DNA from: an uncultured Saprospiraceae bacterium
Lineage (GTDB): Bacteria; Bacteroidota; Bacteroidia; Chitinophagales; Saprospiraceae
Reading direction: 5' to 3'
DNA: 18,815 nt
Assembly: GCA_938033975.1 (NCBI GenBank)
Contig: CALHKJ010000122.1
Span: 1 to 18,815, forward strand
Both the position numbers and the translations under genes were made by a program. Positions 1-6,418 of the stretch are shown here, one piece after another. How positions within the stretch are numbered: position 1 is the first letter of the stretch; every line of letters begins with the position of its first letter. Under the pieces are notes generated by a model. That model worked only from the letters and a program-made list of their open reading frames with translations. It did no database searches and was not told where the DNA came from.

Positions 1-114
1 GGTATCTCTGGAGATCCTTTTGGTGCAGTATTGTATGGCTTGCTTGTAGGTCATTTATGTTACACTTTGAAAAATTGTGTATCAAATTGTGTATCAAATG
101 AAAAAGAGCCATGA
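1..114 (+). CDS. 3' end of an unidentified protein (partial)
   Basis: Frame 1 is open from the window edge to a TGA at 112-114, giving 37 residues. They begin with a Gly- and hydrophobic-rich stretch (GDPFGAVLYGLLVGHLCYTL) and end in a Cys/Ser/Asn tail. The tail contains NCVS twice, encoded by a perfect 12-bp tandem duplication (72-83 and 84-95). The hydrophobic stretch could be a membrane segment. I do not recognise the family, and a chance open frame of this length cannot be excluded. Confidence 0.3.
   Translation, partial: GISGDPFGAVLYGLLVGHLCYTLKNCVSNCVSNEKEP
72..99. repeat. 12-bp tandem duplication, 2.3 copies
   Basis: AAATTGTGTATC occurs at 72-83 and again at 84-95, followed by a partial third copy (AAAT, 96-99). 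The unit is a multiple of three, so it duplicates four codons (NCVS) without shifting the frame of the partial ORF. Confidence 0.85.
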
Positions 115-145
115 AAAATAATTCCATAACTCTTTGACTATCAGG

Positions 146-219
146 TGATCCCGCCAGGACTCGAACCTGGAACCTGCTGCTTAGAAGGCAGCTGCTCTAT
201 CCAGTTGAGCTACGAGACC
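146..219 (-). tRNA. tRNA-Arg (anticodon TCT)
   Basis: On the minus strand the 74-nt segment folds as a complete cloverleaf. The acceptor stem GGTCTCG pairs with CGGGATC with two G-U pairs. The D-arm region contains AGCTCAACTGGATAGAGC, and the anticodon stem GCTGC/GCAGC encloses the loop CTTCTAA. The T-arm carries the canonical GGTTCGAGTCC core. The anticodon TCT (183-185 on the plus strand) reads AGA/AGG codons. The discriminator base is A and the 3' CCA is not encoded in full (the next bases are CCT), so it must be added after transcription. No attachment-site duplication or integrase gene is visible nearby. Confidence 0.97.
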
Positions 220-280
220 AATTCAACTGGGCTGCAAATTTAATAGGTTTTTCGATTTTGTGAAATAAATTCAACAAAGA

Positions 281-2095
281 TTATAGGCGAATTAATCGAT
301 TACTCGATTTTCTTTTGTTCTCATCTTCCAAAACAAGAATAAATACTCCTTTTGGCAAAGCAGATATGTCTATCCTTGCTTTTGTATCTACATCATCAAT
401 ATTTATCACTTGCTGACCCTCAGCATTATATATCCTGAGATTATATTTATATGACGGATTTGCGTCAATTTTTAGCAGATCCTGCGTTGGGTTAGGGTAG
501 ATGGCGTATTGAAAATCATTGAGCTCATTTACGGAAGTGATATTATCTAAGCCATCACAATTTTCATCAATGCCATTGTTGGCAATCTCCTCTGCATCGG
601 GATTAATAGCTGCATCCGCATCATTGCAATCAATCAATGACCCATAGCCATCATCATCATTGTCTCGCTCTCCAACTTTGAAATCCACCACAACTGGCAG
701 GTGATCAGAGGCAAGCGCCGATGAAAAAGTATTAAGATTCAATGAAGATAATTCTGACTCACTTAGATATTCTGTGTCGAGCACAAATGCATTTTGTTGC
801 TCCAAAACAGATCCAGAATAAAAAACAAAATCCAATTTGCCTGGAGCGTATCCACTAAATTCATCCCTCCAAGTATAGTTGGAAGGGTAGCCAGTGACAT
901 ATGGATTGGCATCTATCAGATTATTGCCATTCCAGTCGGGAGCAAAATCTTGCCCAAAGGCAAACTCACTAAAAATATCTCCCTCCACAAATGAATTGTA
1001 ATTCTGAGCCAAACCGACCATATTAAAATCTCCAGTGATAATCAATGGAGCATCTTCTGGATAGTCAAAGTCAACCAAATTTGAATTACTCTTATCTCTT
1101 ATCACTGAAAGTATTCGATCAATTTCAGTTTGCCTTTCATCATCATTGGCACAACAAGGCAGATGCACATTATATAGTAAGATTGGATTTTCTTGTGCCT
1201 CATCATTCAATAAGAAAAGACCATTGCCATCTATCGATACAACATCCTGAATAATTCCTTTCGTAAAAACAATGATGTCTGGATTTGTTTTTGCAAAACT
1301 CCATTCTTGTCCATCCTCCAAAGGCAAAATAGAATTAATTACTTCTGCTAAATCCGGAAGTGACATGTCATAAATTTCTTGAAAGGCAATTACATCTGGT
1401 TGTACCGCCACCAAAATATCTTCTAGATGATCTTTCTGAATGAAATCCAAAAACCCGTCACGCAATACATTGTAACTCAATAATCTCAATTGATCCTCTG
1501 ATTGCTTTTGTAAATGATAATCGGCTATCAAAGAAACTTCATTTTTCATTTCATAGATCATTCCTTCATCACCATTTGGCACCTGATCCTTGTTTCCATT
1601 CTGAACAGACACTGCAATGACATCTTCCATTGTCAATGTATTGCCACCAAAGCTAGATTCTCTATCGATTGCAATTTCAAATGATTTGGAAGTAGTGGTT
1701 GGGATAGGAATGACACCCATTTCAAAATGCCCCACATTGGCAAAATCATTTGGAAAATTTAAGAAGCCTTCTCTGCGCTCAAAATAATAACTAAACTCCG
1801 CACCAATCCCATTGATAGAAAACCCAGTATTAGGATTATTATCTGCATCTATAAAAATTCCAATGTCCTCATCATCTTGCAAATCAAAATCTTCATTTGC
1901 ATCGACGCGGACATAAAGACGATCCTCGTCATTGCTAATCCATACCTTTCTGATATCCACATCCTGTACATCAAAGGCATCCTCCACAGAGAAGTCCTCT
2001 TCTTTCCAATCATCATAAAGTCCATCGACAGTTATCTGGGAATGTGCGCAGAATGTAAGTAATAGCAGGATTGCTAATAGGGGAGTTTTCTTCAT
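281..2095 (-). CDS. Secreted EEP-superfamily nuclease/phosphatase with T9SS sorting domain
   Basis: This 604-residue protein has four visible parts. Residues 1-19 are a signal peptide (MKK, hydrophobic core, AHS/Q). Residues ~20-195 resemble a CBM9/DOMON-like beta-sandwich (VDGLYDDW opening; D/E-rich loops with FIDADNNPNTG). Residues ~203-473 form an endonuclease/exonuclease/phosphatase (EEP) domain with its catalytic set intact: N209, E240, the GDFN motif at D356/N358, D422 and the SDH motif at D464/H465. Residues ~478-517 are an Asp/Asn-rich MopE-type metal-binding motif ending in NGIDENCDG. Residues ~530-604 are a type A T9SS C-terminal sorting domain (YPNPTQDLL through the final RLIRL). 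The expected role is a T9SS-exported, metal-dependent extracellular or surface phosphodiesterase or DNase. The substrate is not determined, and sphingomyelinase-like activity is also possible in this superfamily. The gene stands alone and ATG at 2095 fits the signal peptide. Confidence 0.88.
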   Translation of the reverse strand: MKKTPLLAILLLLTFCAHSQITVDGLYDDWKEEDFSVEDAFDVQDVDIRKVWISNDEDRLYVRVDANEDFDLQDDEDIGIFIDADNNPNTGFSINGIGAEFSYYFERREGFLNFPNDFANVGHFEMGVIPIPTTTSKSFEIAIDRESSFGGNTLTMEDVIAVSVQNGNKDQVPNGDEGMIYEMKNEVSLIADYHLQKQSEDQLRLLSYNVLRDGFLDFIQKDHLEDILVAVQPDVIAFQEIYDMSLPDLAEVINSILPLEDGQEWSFAKTNPDIIVFTKGIIQDVVSIDGNGLFLLNDEAQENPILLYNVHLPCCANDDERQTEIDRILSVIRDKSNSNLVDFDYPEDAPLIITGDFNMVGLAQNYNSFVEGDIFSEFAFGQDFAPDWNGNNLIDANPYVTGYPSNYTWRDEFSGYAPGKLDFVFYSGSVLEQQNAFVLDTEYLSESELSSLNLNTFSSALASDHLPVVVDFKVGERDNDDDGYGSLIDCNDADAAINPDAEEIANNGIDENCDGLDNITSVNELNDFQYAIYPNPTQDLLKIDANPSYKYNLRIYNAEGQQVINIDDVDTKARIDISALPKGVFILVLEDENKRKSSNRLIRL

Positions 2096-2139
2096 GCTGC
2101 GAAGATAGGAGTTTTGGAAATGAGAAGCTACTGTTGGGA

Positions 2140-2209
2140 GCCGGGATCCGGGATCCGAGAGCCGGGAGTCGAGAGCCGAGAGCCGAGAGCCGAGAGCCGA
2201 GAGCAGAGA
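2140..2209. repeat. Heptamer array, GCCGAGA type, 10 units
   Basis: Ten consecutive 7-bp units fill 70 bp with no indel: gccggga, tccggga, tccgaga, gccggga, gtcgaga, gccgaga x4, gcagaga. The array is far more GC-rich than its surroundings. It lies 45 bp upstream of the start of the secreted nuclease gene. An open frame crossing it reads only as SREPRAE repeats and is not a credible protein. A more degenerate 7-bp periodicity (ttgagaa, ctgagaa, tcgagag) continues to about 2256. Confidence 0.95.
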
Positions 2210-2235
2210 ACTTCCAGTTGAGAATTGGTGATATG

Positions 2236-2289
2236 AAGCTGAGAATCGAGAGTTAGAATATTTTAATTTTGGCTCAGGATTCTCAGCTT
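2236..2289. repeat. 12-bp perfect inverted repeat
   Basis: AAGCTGAGAATC (2236-2247) is exactly repeated in inverse as GATTCTCAGCTT (2278-2289), with a 30-nt loop that can extend the stem by a GAG/CTC pairing. It lies 23 bp beyond the stop codon of the DUF1761 gene, so it could end that transcript. There is no clean T-tract directly after the stem on the minus strand, so factor-independent termination is uncertain. Confidence 0.6.
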
Positions 2290-2311
2290 TGGTATGAATT
2301 GACTTTATTAT

Positions 2312-2821
2312 TTACTTAACAGCATAGGCACATGCAACTCCACAGATTAAAACTAAAGTAATTAACCAGTAGCCAGCGCTTATAAAGATGTGTGTCCAAG
2401 ATTTTCTTTCGAACAATGATTTGATAGCAATAATTGGAAATGCAATTCCTAAACCTGCAAATGCACCATGAGCTGCACCATGACCAAATGTTCTGTGTCT
2501 GTCGCCATATTTTGACATTAGATCTTGGAAGGTATCATACATCGGACCTTTTCCTGCAGCAAAGTCAGGATCCATAGCGAAAAGTCCTTGCATAGAGAAT
2601 TGATGTGTGGTCCATATTACCATCATCATACTTATAACACAAGAAAGTAAAAAAGAAATACCCATAATCATAAGCATATTTCCTCCGTCCACATCTTCAC
2701 GAGTAAGACCTGTTGACTTCATCCATGCAGGTTCTAAGGTTTTAGGGTTGTAATATAAGAATCCTACAACCATTGGAATAAGGCCACATCCTAAAATTAC
2801 TGGCCAATTAATTGATAACAT
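2312..2821 (-). CDS. DUF1761 family membrane protein
   Basis: This 169-residue protein has about four hydrophobic segments, near residues 5-24, 48-70, 115-133 and 145-166. The first contains the family's opening pattern NWPVILG...GFLYYNP followed by AWMKSTG, which matches DUF1761 as I know it. Between helices 2 and 3 is a soluble loop with a His-rich stretch (HRTFGHGAAHGAF). The family is common in Bacteroidota and has no established function. ATG at 2821 follows an upstream TTACTTTG on the minus strand, one mismatch from the Bacteroidota -7 element. The gene is monocistronic. Confidence 0.8.
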   Translation of the reverse strand: MLSINWPVILGCGLIPMVVGFLYYNPKTLEPAWMKSTGLTREDVDGGNMLMIMGISFLLSCVISMMMVIWTTHQFSMQGLFAMDPDFAAGKGPMYDTFQDLMSKYGDRHRTFGHGAAHGAFAGLGIAFPIIAIKSLFERKSWTHIFISAGYWLITLVLICGVACAYAVK

Positions 2822-2962
2822 AATTTTGGTTTTTTGTTCATTGTCAAGTTATTGGTTTGTTTGATTTTGGCAAAGTAATTCTTGTTTTTTTAAGGTATTA
2901 ACTTAAGCTTAAAAATTTAGACTCGAATTGTTTACCTAGCGTGTAATTTTCGCACCATATGC

Positions 2963-3325
2963 ATGAGACATAATTATCACAATCTAGAAATTTGGAAATT
3001 AGGGAGAGAACTTGCAAATAAAATCTATACTGCCACAAACTCTTTTCCACAAACAGAAAAGTTTGGTATTATTAATCAATTGAGAAGAGCAAGTGTATCA
3101 GTTGCATCAAATATTGCAGAAGGATGTGGTAGAGACACAATTCCACAACTAAAACACTTTTTAAGCATTTCCATAGGATCTTTAGCCGAACTGGAAACAC
3201 AAATTTGGATCAGCCAAGATCAAAAATTCATATCAGAGCCAAAAGCGAAAGCTTTAATTGAAGAGATTTCAAAAATCAGAAAAATGACCATAAGTTTCCA
3301 GAAATCACTAAGTATTCAGCAATAG
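2963..3325 (+). CDS. S23/IVP four-helix-bundle protein
   Basis: This 120-residue helical protein carries the hallmarks of the four-helix-bundle family first seen in 23S rRNA intervening sequences (PF05635/TIGR02436): LEIWKLGRELANKIY at residues 8-22, FGIINQLRRASVSVASNIAEG at 34-54, then GSLAELETQ at 72-80. The family forms ring-like oligomers and includes Avd, the accessory protein of diversity-generating retroelements. Free-standing copies in Bacteroidota have no assigned function. No rRNA, reverse transcriptase or target-repeat pair is visible here. TAATTTTC at 2944-2951 is one mismatch from the -7 promoter consensus. The gene ends 10 bp before a GC-rich heptamer array, and an oppositely oriented array of the same type lies at 2140-2209. 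Confidence 0.88.
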   Translation: MRHNYHNLEIWKLGRELANKIYTATNSFPQTEKFGIINQLRRASVSVASNIAEGCGRDTIPQLKHFLSISIGSLAELETQIWISQDQKFISEPKAKALIEEISKIRKMTISFQKSLSIQQ

Positions 3326-3326
3326 A

Positions 3327-3836
3327 CTAAACAGTCCCGACTCCCGGCTCCCGGCTCTCGGTTCCCAAAACTATCTCCATCTGCACATTACACCTACAAT
3401 AAGGCGTCTCTTTATGCTCAATATGCTCAAAGCCCAATTTCTCGTAAAGCTTGAGGGCTGGCCCGAGGACATCATTTGACTCTAGATAAACTTTGGTTGC
3501 ACCAAGTTCTTTGGCTTTTTCCAAGATGGCAATTCCCAATCCATATCCAATTCCTTTTCCTCGATGTTTTTCTGATACCGCCATTTTTGCCAACTCATAA
3601 TATCCTTGTTCTATCTTTATGAGGGCGCAGGTACCTACTATTTCTTCCCCAACTTGAGCAAGCAAGATATGTCCACCATTTTTATAAATTTTTTCTCTGG
3701 GATTATCCAAAGCATCCCGATCCATCTGCTCTATGGTAAAGTGTTTTTCAATCCAAGCATAATTTAGTGCGGCAAATGTCCGCTGATATTTATCCTCAAA
3801 ATCGATGATCTTATAGTCCTTTGATTTTAATTCCAT
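3327..3836 (-). CDS. GNAT family N-acetyltransferase
   Basis: This 169-residue protein shows the GNAT core. Strand beta4 and motif A read ELAKMAVSEKHRGKGIGYGLG, with the acetyl-CoA pyrophosphate loop R92-G-K-G-I-G97. Motif B is ALKLYEKLGF at residues 127-136, a typical C-terminal end of the fold. It should transfer an acetyl group from acetyl-CoA to an amine, but the substrate is not evident. The family part ends around EIVLG (residue 158). The last ~12 residues (TESREPGVGTV region) are encoded by the 7-bp repeat array and look like recruited non-homologous sequence. The start is ATG at 3836, divergent from the secreted hydrolase. Confidence 0.87.
   Translation of the reverse strand: MELKSKDYKIIDFEDKYQRTFAALNYAWIEKHFTIEQMDRDALDNPREKIYKNGGHILLAQVGEEIVGTCALIKIEQGYYELAKMAVSEKHRGKGIGYGLGIAILEKAKELGATKVYLESNDVLGPALKLYEKLGFEHIEHKETPYCRCNVQMEIVLGTESREPGVGTV
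3335..3369. repeat. Heptamer array, TCCCGGC type, 5 units
   Basis: Units tcccgac, tcccggc, tcccggc, tctcggt, tcccaaa run with an exact 7-bp period. The reverse complement (gccggga) is the unit found at 2140-2153, so this is the same family in inverted orientation. The array lies inside the 3' end of the minus-strand GNAT gene and encodes about residues 156-167 of that protein. Confidence 0.85.
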
Positions 3837-3848
3837 ATCTTACTTTTC
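3820..3848 (+). promoter_or_regulatory. Candidate Bacteroidota promoter for the secreted hydrolase
   Basis: TTTG at 3820-3823 is followed after 17 bp by TACTTTTC at 3841-3848. This fits TTTG-N(17-23)-TAnnTTTG apart from the final base. The hydrolase ATG is 18 bp downstream, and the element overlaps the start of the divergent acetyltransferase gene. Confidence 0.4.
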
Positions 3849-3865
3849 TAATAATTAAGATACAC

Positions 3866-5320
3866 ATGAAACAGCTCATATTAATACTAAGTTTTGCATT
3901 TTTCAATATTAACTTTCTAAGCGCCCAATGGGAATTACTTGAGTCTAATACGGTTGAACAATTAACAACTGAGCTTGGGCTTCCTTCCTTTGTTGTCGAA
4001 TATGATATCGATTCTTACCGAGTTGAGTATCCGACCACTAACATAGATGGTACGCCGGGGATGGCTTCGGGCTTGATCACGATTCCAAGATCTGCTGATC
4101 TGAAGTTTCCTTTGATGATTTTACAACATGGAACAGTTGGCTCTCGAGATGATGTGCCTTCTCAGTTGGCAGGAGGATATCAATTGGGTCAGATTTTTGG
4201 AACCTTGGGTTTTGTAGTTATACAAGCTGATTTTTTGGGACTTGGTATTAATCCTGGGATACATCCATATGTACATGCTGATTCTGAAGCTTGGGTTGCA
4301 CTAGATATGATGGAGCATGTCATTGAAAATTATGAAACCAATGCACCCAACAGATTTCTGAATGATCAGATTTTTATTTCGGGTTACTCTCAAGGAGGAC
4401 ATGCTGGGATGGCAGTTCATCGTGTCCTAGAATTGGAACACGCTGATGAGTATACAGTAACGGCTGCGAGTCATATGTCTGGACCATATTCAATTTCAGA
4501 GAAAATGATTGATTTTACACTCGGTGATGAGGAATATGGATTCAGCGCTTATTTGGTAAGTACCTCATTGTCTATGAAAGCAGCCTATCCAGATTTGTTG
4601 GCTGACTTTGAAGTTGAAGATATATTTAAGGAAGCATATCTTGATGATATTACCGCTTACGCAAATGAGGATATTGATCTATGGGAACTTAACCTTGCTA
4701 TCGAAAATCAATTGATGGCAGACGTAGGAGCAATCATTCCAAAAGAAATGATAAATCCAGAAATTGTGGAAGCTCTCAAGAATGACCCTAGTCATCCAAT
4801 GAGTATGGCTCTAGCAGATAATGACGTATTCGATTGGGCACCCAATGCCCCAACCAGATTGATGTATTGTTCTGGTGATGATCAAGTAACATTTGAAAAT
4901 GCCATATTAGCAAGCGAGGTAATGAATGCCAATGGAGCAAACAATGTACTTGCACTCGAGCATGGTGCAACTTTAGATCATGGTGGATGTGTTACTCCCG
5001 CAACGACAGCTTCAATTTTCTTTTTCTTGAACTTTAGAACACTGCCTACAAGTACTGACGATTTATTCGGTAGTACGCTTACGCAAATGTCTGCAGTTCA
5101 GATTCAAAATCAATTGCAAGTAAGCATTGATCCAGCATATTTGAAAGCCAATCAAGTCGACTTTATGTTGACAGATATGTATGGGCGTACACTTCTTAGA
5201 GAAGAACTTGTTAATGATGTCTCGTTGATAAATCTTAACAATATTAACTCAGGCATGTATTTTATGACCCTACTTGCAGAAGACCAATTCCAAGAAAGTC
5301 AAAAAGTATTTATTGAGTAG
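3866..5320 (+). CDS. Secreted alpha/beta hydrolase (secretory-lipase-like) with T9SS tail
   Basis: From ATG at 3866 the protein has 484 residues and opens with a clean signal peptide (MKQLILILSFAFFNINFLSA/Q). An in-frame ATG at 3821 would put 15 residues before it and overlap the divergent gene, so it is rejected. The hydrolase domain covers ~25-395. FPLMILQHGT (81-90) is the oxyanion-side strand, and ADFLGLG plus HPYV at 121-136 resembles the LIP/secretory lipase family. The nucleophile elbow is G173-Y-S175-Q-G, the likely acid is D338 or D339 (CSGDD), and the His is H372 (DHGG). Residues ~405-484 look like a divergent T9SS sorting domain (DMYGRTLLRE, NNINSGMYFMTLL). It should hydrolyse lipid or ester substrates outside the cell; the substrate is unknown. 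Confidence 0.85.
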   Translation: MKQLILILSFAFFNINFLSAQWELLESNTVEQLTTELGLPSFVVEYDIDSYRVEYPTTNIDGTPGMASGLITIPRSADLKFPLMILQHGTVGSRDDVPSQLAGGYQLGQIFGTLGFVVIQADFLGLGINPGIHPYVHADSEAWVALDMMEHVIENYETNAPNRFLNDQIFISGYSQGGHAGMAVHRVLELEHADEYTVTAASHMSGPYSISEKMIDFTLGDEEYGFSAYLVSTSLSMKAAYPDLLADFEVEDIFKEAYLDDITAYANEDIDLWELNLAIENQLMADVGAIIPKEMINPEIVEALKNDPSHPMSMALADNDVFDWAPNAPTRLMYCSGDDQVTFENAILASEVMNANGANNVLALEHGATLDHGGCVTPATTASIFFFLNFRTLPTSTDDLFGSTLTQMSAVQIQNQLQVSIDPAYLKANQVDFMLTDMYGRTLLREELVNDVSLINLNNINSGMYFMTLLAEDQFQESQKVFIE

Positions 5321-5327
5321 ATCTTAT

Positions 5328-5335
5328 TAAATTTG
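5328..5335 (+). promoter_or_regulatory. -7 promoter element TAAATTTG
   Basis: This is an exact match to TAnnTTTG lying 14 bp before ATG 5350, and it immediately follows the hydrolase stop. No TTG is found at the usual -33 spacing. An AAAGGAA stretch directly before the ATG is a plausible weak ribosome binding site. Confidence 0.55.
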
Positions 5336-5349
5336 CCTTTAAAAAGGAA

Positions 5350-5625
5350 ATGAACTTTGTAACTATGTTAATACGAATGTTTGCCCGTCAAGCAATTTTT
5401 CGCTCTGGTAATAAACTCGTTAAGAATTGGCAAAGAGGCAATACCATTGATGAAATGGAAGAAGTAGACATGTCAACCATGACGGCCAAAGAGAAAAGAG
5501 TTCATAAAAATAAATTGGCAAGACAACAAAGGAAATCCTCAATGACGGGATCTAATCCTTGGATCTTAGTCCTTCTGATAGTTATTGGCCTTCTTATTTT
5601 GTACATATCAACGATGAAAAAATAA
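5350..5625 (+). CDS. Small protein with C-terminal membrane anchor, unknown
   Basis: This 91-residue, strongly basic protein has two parts. Residues 1-68 are soluble and Lys/Arg-rich (ERVHKNKLARQQRK-like charge pattern around 49-64). Residues ~70-86 form a single hydrophobic helix (WILVLLIVIGLLILYI), followed by STMKK at the end. The arrangement suggests a bitopic or tail-anchored membrane protein. I do not recognise a family. A perfect -7 element and an SD-like AAAGGAA directly upstream of ATG 5350 support its being a real gene. Confidence 0.6.
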   Translation: MNFVTMLIRMFARQAIFRSGNKLVKNWQRGNTIDEMEEVDMSTMTAKEKRVHKNKLARQQRKSSMTGSNPWILVLLIVIGLLILYISTMKK

Positions 5626-5681
5626 TCATAATTTAATATTTGCCTATGTTTTATACTTCAACATGGCATTAAAATTTTCAA

Positions 5682-5689
5682 TAACTTTG
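5682..5689 (+). promoter_or_regulatory. -7 promoter element TAACTTTG, near-leaderless
   Basis: This is an exact TAnnTTTG match ending only 4 bp before the ATG at 5694. If transcription begins the usual ~5-7 bp downstream, the mRNA would begin at or within a few bases of the start codon. Confidence 0.55.
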
Positions 5690-5693
5690 CACT

Positions 5694-6332
5694 ATGAAAG
5701 TTTTACAAACAATAAATTTAGCCCTCGTTTTTACAGTATTTCTAGTTTTAGGCGGATGTAACAATCCTCCAGCAGTTGATGCAGTTAAAACAGCAAAGGC
5801 AAATACTAATGTTGCTCCTTCGCAAAAGACAGAGGTAAAAACAGCAACTCCGTCATTTACAAAAGTGCCAGCGAGAACAACAGACGAATTGGAAATGAAT
5901 TTTCCATATGATGTTGAAGTCATGGATGCAGATGGTAAAAAAGTAAATACCAAAGATATTTTGGGAAACGGAAAACCAACAGCTGTTCTATTTTGGTTGA
6001 CAACCTGTGGTCCATGCAAAATGAAATTTTCTGCCATAGAAAAGAAATATGCTAAGTGGAAAGAAGAGACAGATTTTAATATGGTAGCAATCTCAGTTGA
6101 TTGGCCAAAAAACACTCAACGCTTCAGAGATATGGTCAAAGAAAAAAATTGGCCTTGGCCAGTATACCATGACTTTGCTCTAGAGTTTAAAAAGATCATG
6201 CCCGGTAACCTAAACGGTCTTCCACAAGAATTCCTATTTGATAAAGATGGAGAATTGATTTATCATAAGAAAAGATACTCTGTAGGAGCAGAAGATATTT
6301 TGTATAACAAGATTAAGGCTGCAGCAGAGTAG
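5694..6332 (+). CDS. TlpA-like thioredoxin-fold lipoprotein
   Basis: This 212-residue protein begins with a lipoprotein signal peptide and lipobox LGG/C22. A Lys/Thr/Ala-rich linker follows to about residue 65, then a redoxin/TlpA-type thioredoxin domain. The domain contains AVLFWLTTC105GPC108KMKF, where WxxxCxxC is the redox site, then VAISVDWP and the cis-Pro in GLPQEF (P177). It should act in the periplasm, anchored by lipid, as a disulfide reductase or oxidase-type thioredoxin. Possible clients are cytochrome c maturation or oxidatively damaged proteins, but neither neighbour points to one. The start is fixed by the signal peptide and the promoter element 4 bp upstream. Confidence 0.88.
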   Translation: MKVLQTINLALVFTVFLVLGGCNNPPAVDAVKTAKANTNVAPSQKTEVKTATPSFTKVPARTTDELEMNFPYDVEVMDADGKKVNTKDILGNGKPTAVLFWLTTCGPCKMKFSAIEKKYAKWKEETDFNMVAISVDWPKNTQRFRDMVKEKNWPWPVYHDFALEFKKIMPGNLNGLPQEFLFDKDGELIYHKKRYSVGAEDILYNKIKAAAE

Positions 6333-6365
6333 ATTATCTGGATCCATGATTTATGATGTAAGACT

Positions 6366-6400
6366 TCTGAAATCTGACATCTGATATCTGACGTCTAAGC
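6366..6400. repeat. Heptamer array, TCTGACA type, 5 units
   Basis: Units tctgaaa, tctgaca, tctgata, tctgacg, tctaagc run with an exact 7-bp period in the convergent gap between the TlpA-like gene and the membrane protein at 6416. The final units (TCTGACGTCTA) are identical to the end of the array at 9262-9296. Confidence 0.85.
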
Positions 6401-6418
6401 TAGACAAAGTCTAGCTTA
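6396..6418. terminator. 10-bp perfect hairpin between convergent genes
   Basis: TAAGCTAGAC (6396-6405) pairs perfectly with GTCTAGCTTA (6409-6418) around an AAA loop. It lies between two convergent genes and its right arm includes the stop codon of the minus-strand gene at 6416-6418. Neither side has a T-tract, so it may be a weak bidirectional terminator or an mRNA 3'-end stabiliser. The left arm overlaps the last heptamer unit. Confidence 0.5.

Noticed and set aside
146..219. Genomic island attachment site at the tRNA
   Set aside because: No repeat of the tRNA 3' end and no integrase was found in the window.
2140..2209. Possible CRISPR array
   Set aside because: Units are 7 bp with no spacers, and no cas genes are present.
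2071..2256. 61-residue plus-strand ORF with SREPRAE repeats
   Set aside because: It is the translation of the 7-bp array; the periodic peptide follows from the DNA repeat and there is no promoter or family match.
2963..3325. Diversity-generating retroelement
   Set aside because: Only an Avd-related protein is present; no reverse transcriptase, template repeat or variable repeat is seen.
2963..3325. 23S rRNA intervening sequence
   Set aside because: The S23-family gene has no rRNA sequence on either side.
3821..3865. Upstream in-frame start for the secreted hydrolase
   Set aside because: It would add 15 residues before a complete signal peptide, overlap the divergent acetyltransferase gene and include the likely promoter.
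5678..6115. 145-residue minus-strand ORF
   Set aside because: It lies antisense to the TlpA-like lipoprotein, whose signal peptide, CxxC and promoter are clear.
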